Origin: CAWEHT01 sp963808455
GTDB taxonomy: Bacteria; Chloroflexota; Anaerolineae; CG2-30-64-16
Assembly: GCA_963808455.1 (NCBI GenBank)
Contig: CAWEHT010000032.1
Span: 1 to 35,735, forward strand
Reading direction: 5' to 3'
DNA length: 35,735 nt
The position numbers were made by a program, and so were the translations under genes. The notes under the pieces are model-generated. The model searched no databases. It was not told the DNA's origin and saw only the letters and a list, made by a program, of their open reading frames with translations. Of the stretch, positions 27,783 to 35,735 are shown piece after piece. Position 1 is the first letter of the stretch; every line of letters begins with the position of its first letter.

Positions 27783-30140
27783 GCTTTCGTCTAAACCGCA
27801 GGGGTCTCGGGACCATGCCCCTGGACGCCGAGAAAAAGGCCGGTAAGGCCGTAGCTCTGTCGGCCCACAACGGCTTGGCGGGCCACGAAAAGCTGCTGAT
27901 CTGTCTCTTGGGCGCTCTATATCTCATCGTGGGCGTCGGGTACTCGCTGCAGGTCCCGCCATTCGAGGCCCCGGACGAGACCTCGCACTACTCGTTCGTG
28001 CTCCGCATGGCGCGGGGCGGCACGTTGCCCGACATGCGCTACGAAGCCCAGGGGCCGTGGAGCAGCGAAGGGGGGCAGGCGCCGCTCTACTATTACACGA
28101 TGGGATATCTCATCCGGGGCCTGGATCTCAGCGATCCAGGCGTCATCAATCGCCCGAACCCGCACGCCAATTGGGGCAACCCGCAGTATCCGGGGAACAA
28201 GAACTACAACCTTTACAGCGGCCAACGCCTGCCTCTGGCGGGCGCCAACCTCACCTTGCACGTCGTGCGCTGGCTATCCGTACTGCTGAGCCTGGGCGCC
28301 GTGCTCTTTACGTACGCTACAGCTCGCCTGGCATTCCCTGGGGCGCGCCGGCTGGCGGGGCTCTCGGCACTGGCCGTGGCGCTCATCCCACAATTTGCCT
28401 TCATCAGCGCCCGCGTTTCCAACGATGGCATGGTGACGTTGCTCTCTGCGGCTACGATCTACTGGTTGGCCTTGCTTCTAAAAGCGCCTCATGCCCGCGC
28501 CATCAAGTGGGCACAGTGGGCCATCCTCGGCATCCTGATCGGGCTGGCAGCCCTCACCAAGCTTCAAGGGCTTGCTTTGCTGGGGGCGGCGCTCCTGGTG
28601 ATGGCCTGGCTGGCCTGGCGGGACCGCAGCCCGGGCCGGCTGGCCTGCGCCCTGCCGATAGTGATCGCACCGCTCCTGGCCATCGCAGGATGGTGGTACT
28701 GGCGCAACCACAGCTTATACCACGACTGGCTCGGCATCACCGTGCTGGTAGGCAGCAGCGGAAACCCGGGCGCGCTGCCTGACTTGCGTTGGCTGCTCGC
28801 CGAGCTCAACGGCGAGCGCATGTCTTTCTGGGGCCTGTTCGGCTGGTTCAGCATCTTGCTGCCAGGCTGGACCTACATCGTGCTTGACTTCATCACGGTC
28901 ATCGCTCTCGCCGGGTTGGCAAGGGCGGCCTGGCAAAGGCTGGCGCGGGGCCGGCTGCCCGCCGGCTGGGATGGGGAGGTGCTGCTCCTGTTGCTGGCAT
29001 GGGCCGGGATTCTCTTTGCCCTGTTCTGCTACTGGGCCACCTTCACGGCCGAACCCCAGGGGCGCGAGCTCGACCCGGGGCTCTGCGCCATCGGTCCCCT
29101 GCTGGTGGCCGGCCTGGCCGTCTGGTTGGAGCGCCTGCCGTCGCCTCGTCAGGCCGAGATCCTGGCACTGTTGCCCGCCGGCCTGGCGGCCTGTTCCCTG
29201 TGGGCCCTTCTAGTGCTGCTGCCAGGCACCTACCTGGCACCCAGCCCGGTCGCGGCGGTGCCCGCCGGTGCACACCGGCTTGACCTGGTTTTCGACGGGG
29301 AGATCGAGCTCCTGGGGATCGAGCTGCCCTCCACGCGCTACCACCCCGGCGAGTCAGTGCCGGTGACGCTCTACGAGCAGACCGCGCGATCCGCTGGCAG
29401 TGGACTACCAGGTCTTCGTGCAGCTTCTGGGCCCGGACGGCTCCGTTATCGGCAACGTCACGACATATCCCGGCTGGGGGCGCAACCCGACACCGCAGTG
29501 GAAGCCCGGCGCCATCTACCCCGATCATTATCTCGTGGCCGTCGAGGGCAACTTGGGCACGGACTCCCCTCTGCTCGCACGGGTTTATGCCGGTTTCACC
29601 CGGTCGAAGAACCTCGATCCTGCCACCGCGACGACCGAAGGAGGCGGCGTGGCATCGCTTTTTGTCGGCTCAGTCGTGCTGGCGCCGGCCGGGACGGCAT
29701 CGGCCCAATCCCTCGGTTTGCTCCCGGAAGACGCAACCTTTGGGTCATGCATCCGCCTGGCAGGTTACTCCTGGTCGGACGGATCGCTGCCGCGGGCCGG
29801 CGGCGTCCTGCCTGTGACCTTGCTGTGGGAGGCCACGCAGCCCCCAGGCCATGACTTGACCGCTTTCGTCCAACTGCTCGACTCGCAAGGAAGGCTTGTG
29901 GCTGGCTACGATCAGCCGCCCGCACAAGGACGCTTCGGCACCACTCTCTGGCAACCTGGTGACCGTGTCGTCAGCCGGTTCCCCTTGAAGTTGCCTTCGG
30001 GCCTTGCCCCAGGCCGCTACCGGCTCCAGGCAGGCCTGTATCTGACCAGCAGTGCCGGGTCCATACGATTGCCCGTTGCAGCGCCTGACCAGCAGACGCA
30101 AGACCAGGCTGTCATCCTGGGCACGGTAGCTGCCCAATAG
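27779..30140 (+). CDS. GT39/DUF2142-like membrane glycosyltransferase with two C-terminal modules, one frameshift
   Basis: It is a paralogue of the preceding gene and coupled to it by an ATGA overlap. The core has FEAPDETSHYSFVLRMARGG, GGQAPLYYYTMGYLIRG, NPHANWGNPQYPGNKNYN, ARVSNDGMVTLLSAA and GWWYWRNHSLYHDW, the same order of motifs as upstream. AEPQGRELDPGLCAIGPLL corresponds to the QGRLLFPAL region of the family. The C-terminal modules are IELLGIELPSTRYHPGESVP with VDYQVFVQLLGPDGSVIGN, and IRLAGYSWSDGS with DLTAFVQLLDSQGRLVAGYD. The frame changes near 29385, in the first module. The joined length is about 787 residues. The gene converges on the next one with only 21 bp between stops and no T-rich terminator. 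The substrate is unknown. Confidence 0.8.
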
Positions 30141-30161
30141 ACGGGCACAGGCCCGATCCCA

Positions 30162-32198
30162 TTATTCTCCTTTGGGCAAGGCCAGCAACAGCGTCTCGCC
30201 GTCTCCCGCCGCGGCGGCCCCTTCTGAGCTCCGGGCAGGCAGCTTGGCGAGCGTGCCGGCGTCATACATCTGCAGTGTCAGCTGGCTTCCTGGTGGGATC
30301 GGGCCATCGAGCTCCACATCGCTGTACTCGATGACGATGGCTCCCTGGGGCCACTGCCCGGTGGGCAAAATGCCATCGAATGGCTCGCGCTCTGTGCCTG
30401 CCAGGACGCGCGGTTGGCCGACGGCCGATGGCACAACCAGCCGCAGGATGTATTTGTCGTGCGCTGCCGGCTGGTCGATGGCCTGCCAGTAAAGCGTGAC
30501 CGGTATCGAGGTGCCCGAGGGCAGCCGCCGCCCAACGTCATAGCCCCGCAGCGCGATGGCGCTCCCGAAGGTGGCATGGCTGGGGTTTTGCATCCCTGCC
30601 GGCAGGCTGCTAGTGATCGGCGAGCGCGGCAAGAATAGTTCGAGGTTGAGCAGGGAGATCGGGCTGGGGAAGCCAAGGCTGCCTGCCTCCCACGTTTGCG
30701 CCTGAAGGTAGTTGTCGACGTCATCCTGCTTCTCCGCATCCGCCAGCCAGATGCGCCGATGCGTGGCGAGGAGAGTCTGCAGCTCATTTGGTGATGCTTG
30801 CAAGGTAGCGGGCGCGATATCGCGCACCGCCGTACCGTAGCCGGCGGTGCCTGCCTTGGCCAGATCGTCGAGAGGCAGATAATAGCTGAACAACCGCCAC
30901 CATCCAGGGGGCTTGACCAACACCAGATCCCCCGGTTCGACGCGTGCCTTCAGGTAGCCTCCCATCGAGCTCACCTGGCCCTTGTCGTACTGGGGCAAAG
31001 TGAAATAGTTCACGGTGCTGTACAGTATGCCGGCCAACAGCACGGCGGCCGCGATGCCCGCGACCCACCTCCGCCGCTGCCACAACCAGCCAAGCCCGGC
31101 GGCCACCAGCAGGACGCACGGACCGCTGCTGAGGCTCAGGTGGCGCGCGTCCATATAGGCCGGGTGCACCATGTTGACCGCGAGCAGAAGCATCGTTGGA
31201 ATCAGCACCAGGCCGGCGAGCTGCCAGTCGCCGTGCGGCGGCCAACCGCTGCGCAGCCCCCAGCACGCCCCGAGCACAGCCAGGGCGGCGAACAGCAGGT
31301 CCAGGGGCCAGACGCGCCCGAGGTCCACGCTGAGCCCAAGATTGAAGGCGTTGATGAGGTCGGGCAAGAGGGTGCGCAAGGATGCGCGGGTAAAACTCAC
31401 GAGCGTGTTGGGGTCGCGCAGCACCTGCAGGCCGGCGATCCCGGCGGACAGGCCCCCGAGCCCGAACAGGATCAGAATGCCGATGAGCACCAGCCGCCTG
31501 CGGGTGCGCCAGAAGCGCTGGCAGATGGCCAGGGCATGGACGGGGAGGATGAAGACCGCGAAATAATGTGAGCTCAGGAGGGCCAACAGCAAGATCGCGT
31601 AGGCGGCCAGCCAGCGGCGGCGCTCCTGGCGCCCTTCCGCGTCACATGCCCGGAGCAGGGCATAGGTGCTGAGCAGAGCCAGGAGCGCCATGAGCGTGTA
31701 CATGCGCACTTCCTGACCGAACCAGAGGAAAAAGGGGTTGGCTGCGGCGAGAAGCGCGGCCCATGCCGGCGTGGCCGGTGGCAGAAGATCGCGCCGGGCC
31801 AGGTGCCGGGCCAGGCTCCAGCTGATCGGCACGATGAGCGTGGCGGCCATGACCGAGACGAAGCGCAGGGCGAATTCGCTCGTGCCTGCCAGGCGCAGCA
31901 TCGCTCCGAGCAACGCGAAATAGGTGAAGGGATGCTGATCCGTGGTGGGCCAGGCGCCGACGCCCGTGCGCAGCCAGATGGTGCCGCGCAGCAGGACCGG
32001 CCACGGTGATTCGGCCCGCTGTAGGCTGAAGCTCTCGTCGAGCCAAAGATTCTTGGCGCCCAACCGGAACACCAGACGGGCGAAGGCCAGCAGGATGAGC
32101 AACAGCCAGAGCCAGCGTTTCCAGAGCCCTTGGCGCACGGTGCTCAAGGCTCCTGCGCCACGAATTGCCGATGACATCAGGGAAGAACTTCCGTCCAT
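30162..32198 (-). CDS. Glycosyltransferase family 39 protein with one C-terminal module
   Basis: This intact protein of 678 residues has the classic GT39/PMT_2 layout: a first helix, then NLWLDESFSLQRAESPWPVL with the catalytic Asp-Glu, and later HPFTYFALLGAMLRLAGTSE. FALRFVSVMAATLIVPISW and PFFLWFGQEVRMYTLMALLA (the family's GQEVRMY region) follow. It should transfer a sugar from a polyprenyl-phosphate donor to an acceptor outside the membrane. The last 130 residues form the module seen in the neighbours (ALRGYDVGRRLPSGTSIPV, TLYWQAIDQPAAHDKYILRL). ATG 32198 has GAGG eight bases upstream and lies within the end of the next upstream gene (22-bp overlap), so both are in one operon. Confidence 0.88.
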   Translation of the reverse strand: MDGSSSLMSSAIRGAGALSTVRQGLWKRWLWLLLILLAFARLVFRLGAKNLWLDESFSLQRAESPWPVLLRGTIWLRTGVGAWPTTDQHPFTYFALLGAMLRLAGTSEFALRFVSVMAATLIVPISWSLARHLARRDLLPPATPAWAALLAAANPFFLWFGQEVRMYTLMALLALLSTYALLRACDAEGRQERRRWLAAYAILLLALLSSHYFAVFILPVHALAICQRFWRTRRRLVLIGILILFGLGGLSAGIAGLQVLRDPNTLVSFTRASLRTLLPDLINAFNLGLSVDLGRVWPLDLLFAALAVLGACWGLRSGWPPHGDWQLAGLVLIPTMLLLAVNMVHPAYMDARHLSLSSGPCVLLVAAGLGWLWQRRRWVAGIAAAVLLAGILYSTVNYFTLPQYDKGQVSSMGGYLKARVEPGDLVLVKPPGWWRLFSYYLPLDDLAKAGTAGYGTAVRDIAPATLQASPNELQTLLATHRRIWLADAEKQDDVDNYLQAQTWEAGSLGFPSPISLLNLELFLPRSPITSSLPAGMQNPSHATFGSAIALRGYDVGRRLPSGTSIPVTLYWQAIDQPAAHDKYILRLVVPSAVGQPRVLAGTEREPFDGILPTGQWPQGAIVIEYSDVELDGPIPPGSQLTLQMYDAGTLAKLPARSSEGAAAAGDGETLLLALPKGE

Positions 32199-34086
32199 GC
32201 GATCAGCCTCACGGGCTGTGCAGCGCTGCCAGGTCCAGGTGGTCGGCGCGCTGATGCCGTCAAAAGGCGGGGCGCCCCCGCCACCGCGTGATACAAGACC
32301 AGTATCAGCCGGTATCGGCCTGGAGCGAGATCCTCAGGCACCGGCAGGCCGTAGGTCGTGGTCCCAGGCCCGACTGCATCTTTGCCTAGCGGGCGATCGA
32401 GCTGAGCCACCAGCGTGTTCCCCTCGTTCAATACCTGCAAGGAGATGTCGGTTTGGTCAGGCAGGTCGTGGCCTGTGCTTGACCAACGGAGGTAAACCGC
32501 GAGAAGCCCGCCGGGAACGATGGCCTGCGGCTCAACAGCCTGCCCGGTCAGGCGCAGCCCCGAAGCATACGCCTCGTCAGAGGGGAGCAAAGTGCCGGGA
32601 GGGCGCACGTATACCTCCACGGGCCAGCTGGCGACCTGCGTCGTGCTGAGTCGCAGATACGAGCCGGAGAGCGCTGACGAGGCGATGCCGCGGCCATCCC
32701 ACCAGGGCGCAGGCTGGAGCGGCAAGAGCACACGCTGCACCCCCGAGCGCGCCAGTTCGTCCACCACTGACGCGCTGCCGGCTGCATCGTTTGCGGCCGG
32801 TGGAAGGATCACATGCGCGGCTCCGTCCGGATAATAGTACCATAGCGTGGGGTCGGGAAAGTTCTCGACCACGCGCGCCTGGCCCTCCGGCAGGCCGTAG
32901 GCCAGCTTTCCGAGGGTCGATGCGGAGATTCTCGCCACCCACGCGTCTTGCTGAAGGCTGGATCGCCATAATAGTGATCGAGAGAGACAGCCATCCCCAC
33001 CAGCAAGCCGCCAAGGAGCACGCTGCGAAGCAGTCTGGCCCTTCGCCCAAGCCGGCGTGGTGGGCCGGTGGGCGCTCTGGCGCCCTCGAACGCCGCGCCG
33101 ATCAGCAGGTAAAATGGGGGCACGGCCGCGATCATGTAGCGTTCGTTGAAAATGGGCCGGCTCAGTGCTCCAATCCAACTCAGGCCAAGCGGAAGGAGCA
33201 GGCAAAGCAAGAGAAACGATAGGACTGCTCTCCCGGAACGGCCCTCGCGCACGTGGTGCACTGCTCCCCACCCCGCCAGGACCGTCCCGACAACGGCAAA
33301 GATATCCCGCAAAGCTGTAGGCAGTGTCTCCCCTACGGCGAATGCGCTGAGGGAGCGGATAACCATCTGGGGCAGGCCGGGCGATTCACCGGTCCCCTCG
33401 TAGCTCGTCAGGACGTTCCCGGCGACGATCAGCCACGGAACGTAGAGCAATGCCAACAGCGCCTGCAGTTCCAGCCAGCGCCACAGCACAGCGCGCCGGC
33501 TGCGATCCGCCAACAGGCTGCCCAGGACCCAGGCGTCCTGAGCGAGCACCACAAAACTCGTAAAATAGTGGACGTTGAGCGCCAGCCAGGTGACTGCCAC
33601 GTAGGAGAGGCCGCGCCGCCACGTCGGGCGCTCGACCGTTTCCAACGCCAGCCAGCTGCTGGCGATGGTCAGCGCGAGGCTCATGCTGTACATCCGGGCA
33701 TCCTGGCTGTGCCAGAGCGCATAGGGGCTAAGGGCGAGCAGCCCGGCGGACAGAAGAGAAGAGGGCTCAGACAGCTTGAGGCGTCGCGCCAGACGATAGA
33801 GCAATGCGACGGCGAGCAACCCAAACCAGGCGCTCAGGAACCGCAGGGCGAATTCAGAATGCCCCGCCACGGCGGCCCAGCCCTTTTCGAGCACATAGCT
33901 GCCGATGGGATGCGGTTCTCGCAGGGCGACCGTCATCTTCAAGATGCCGGCGACCGGGTTCGTGCTGAAGAAGTAGCCGAAGGCCTCGTCGCCCCTCAGT
34001 TCCTGGTAGTCCAGCCGGTAGACCCGCAGCCCGAACGCCGCCAGGAGGATCCCCAGGCTGACCAGCCGCCGCAGAGTTCCGTTCAT
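32177..34086 (-). CDS. Glycosyltransferase family 39 protein with one C-terminal module, one frameshift
   Basis: This GT39 protein shares the layout of the next gene in the operon: YQELRGDEAFGYFFSTNPVA with the catalytic Asp-Glu, HPIGSYVLEKGWAAVAGHSE, FALRFLSAWFGLLAVALLYR and YALWHSQDARMYSMSLAL (the family's QDARMY). After the helices comes VENFPDPTLWYYYPDGA, a segment typical of the soluble end, then a module (LRLTGQAVEPQAIVPGGL, DISLQVLNEGNTLVAQLD). The frame changes near 32945, after DPAFSK. The joined length is about 635 residues. ATG 34086, in a GAGGATCATG context, overlaps the YfhO-like gene stop as ATGA, so translation is coupled. The substrate is unknown. Confidence 0.85.
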
Positions 34087-35735
34087 GATCCTCGACGATA
34101 CCTGCTCGACCAGACAAACCACGCGAGCGCCGCCAGCAAGCTGGCCGCTGAGATAGCGGCTCCAACTTGCAGCACGGCCGGGCGCAACCTGAGGGTGATG
34201 CTGTGCGAGCCGGCCTGCAGGGGGAGCGCGCGGAAGGGTGCCGTCGGCGCGCAGCAACTCTGCCGGACGCCCATCGATTTCGGCCTGCCAGCCCGGGAAA
34301 TAGACCTCGCTGAGCACCAGGACGCAGGGCCCGGGGCTCCAACGTTTAGCGCCATGTACTCCGGCCCGCGCGCCTGCCAGCTGGGCTCGCCGGCGCAGGA
34401 GGTGGGGGTGAGCTCGAAGCAACCCCCGGCGCCTGGGATTGGCCTTCGTTGAAGCCGGCCGGCATGGCCGTCAGGATGACCTGCCTGGCCGGATCGAAAT
34501 CAGGGGCTGCCAGACGCTGCCAGAGGGCATCGCCATCCGGCAAGGTAAGCACCTCTCCGGCCAGCCAGGCGCGAGGCGCCGGCCGGCTGAGGCGGTAGAG
34601 ATAGGTGGGCTTCCCATCCTGGCCCGTGGCCTGGGCGATGCGCACTGCAGGCACATCCAGGCTTTGCCTCGCTGTCAGCACGTACTTCACGTTCAGCAAT
34701 TGCCACACCCCGCGCTCGGCAGGCGATCGAGCAGCTCCTGGTAGGCCGCCAGCCGCAGTGGGCTGGCGCCGGATATGTCCTCCAGCCCGTAAGCGTCGCC
34801 GTAGTTGAGCGGTAAACGGTTTTCGTTGGCCACGCGGAAAGGGCTCTGGTCAGCCAGGGGAGCGCTGAGCAGCGGCTGCGGGGGGAACGGGTCGGCCGTC
34901 GCAGGCCCGGCGTGGTTGCTTGCGGTGAGGGTGAAGAGATCAAAAGCCAGCGCAACGACGAGCAAGGCGGGTTGCCGGCTGAAGAGCGCCAGGGCAGCCA
35001 GACGCGGACAGCAGTGCCAGGAACAGGCATGCCGCCGTAAACCCCCAAAGAGGTTGGTTGCCGGCCTGGTACCCGACAAAAAAGGCCAGCGCCAGTGCGC
35101 CAGCGGCCGCCGCGCCTGCGACGTACCAGCGCGCAAGGTCGCGTCCGGCTGCGGCCGCGGGGCGCTCCCGGCGCCCGGACCGTGAGTAGCGCCTCGTTCG
35201 CAGAGCAGGGGTGACGCCGCGATGCGCTCCTGCCGCCCATGCACTGGCAAACAGCGCAGGTGTCCTCGCGGCGCGTTGGCGAGACCCGGAAGCTGCCCGC
35301 GGGCGAACTCTTGTGTGGCGACGTTTGCAACGCTTTGAGTGTGGGGCCCCGCCTCGGCAGCCGCGCGGTGGCCGCCGCCTGCCGTGAGGCTCGGTGCACC
35401 GCCGTCGCCCCGGAGGTGGAAGCGTTTTCCGGGCGCTGTTCCATCTCCCACAACCCCGCTCCATGCTCTCGCGAGCCACGCTCCCCCGAACCCGGCCAGC
35501 AAGGCCACTGCCAGCACCGCCCAGACGATGGTCCTCTCCTGGTCACGGAACAGGCTCCAGCCCGGCACGATCAGGTAAAAGAGTTGATAGAGCGCTCCGA
35601 ATTTCCCCAGTGAGAGGAGGAGCGAGACGAGCGCCCCCCAGCCGAGGAACACCACGGGGGATCGGCCGGCGACTGGCCCTTGGCCAGAGGGAATAGGGGG
35701 CATAGTAATACTAACGAACGAGTAGGTAGGACATA
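34083..35735 (-). CDS. YfhO-like membrane protein, 5' end off window, several frameshifts
   Basis: This is the C-terminal part of a YfhO-family polytopic protein. In Gram-positive bacteria YfhO-type proteins are GT-C enzymes that glycosylate lipoteichoic acid. Visible segments are SLGKFGALYQLFYLIVPGWS and LFRDQERTIVWAVLAVALLA (the family's GLFRVPxR region). The end of the helices is followed by NYGDAYGLEDISGASPLRL and QLLNVKYVLTARQSL (the conserved LLNVKYVL), and VYFPGWQAEIDG with AGSHSITLRLRPA. A final helix ends in SSRYRRGS. Frames change near 35200, 34990, 34710, 34400 and 34215. An unusual Gly/Arg/Ala-rich insert of about 100 residues lies at roughly 35180-35480. The frame is open to the window edge (SFVSITMPP), so the start is outside. 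The role here is inferred only. Confidence 0.8.

Noticed and set aside
1..35735. CRISPR arrays, tRNA or rRNA genes, insertion sequences, integrase or attachment sites
   Set aside because: I looked for regular spaced repeats, transposase or integrase motifs and conserved RNA stretches and found none.

Overview
The window looks like high-GC chromosomal DNA from an environmental member of the Chloroflexota, probably an Anaerolineae-like lineage. The assignment is inferred from family content, not from a marker gene. It rests on very large polytopic membrane proteins of the 6-pyruvoyl-tetrahydropterin-synthase-related type, GT39-like proteins with repeated C-terminal modules, a T-box-controlled pheST operon and RadA. 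There are no rRNA, tRNA, CRISPR or insertion-sequence genes. The sequence carries at least 25 apparent frameshifts, about ten of them in the essential gene pheT. This points to uncorrected sequencing or assembly errors rather than mass gene decay, so most long genes are annotated as one gene spanning several frames.

Positions 1-12149, minus strand, read from high to low coordinate, hold a surface-polymer island. It begins with a complete D-alanylation set in an unusual order: dltC, dltA, dltB, a 47-residue peptide, an NTP_transf_5-type nucleotidyltransferase, dltD and dltX. It continues into a Wzz-type chain-length protein, a Wzx-type flippase, a methyltransferase, a GT2 glycosyltransferase, an internally deleted GT2 remnant and a GT4 glycosyltransferase. 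The reading is that DltA activates D-alanine and loads DltC. DltB, DltX and DltD then pass it across the membrane to an extracytoplasmic acceptor. The adjacent Wzx/Wzz/GT genes suggest the acceptor could be an exported polysaccharide rather than a classical teichoic acid. This is the most interesting part of the window.

Positions 12558-18260 are housekeeping: pheT and pheS (minus), preceded by a T-box riboswitch with a UUC specifier, antiterminator box and terminator, driven by a TTGACA promoter lying inside the 3' end of radA. radA follows with its own strong promoter and carries an odd Walker A residue.

Positions 18323-35735 are an array of large membrane proteins. Four plus-strand genes (two tandem PTPS-related paralogues and two GT39/DUF2142-like proteins) converge at about 30.15 kb on three minus-strand genes (two GT39 proteins and a YfhO-like protein cut by the window end). 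Six of the seven carry one or more copies of the same C-terminal extracytoplasmic-looking module. They are probably lipid-linked-sugar transferases or related glycan enzymes, but their substrates cannot be read from the sequence.
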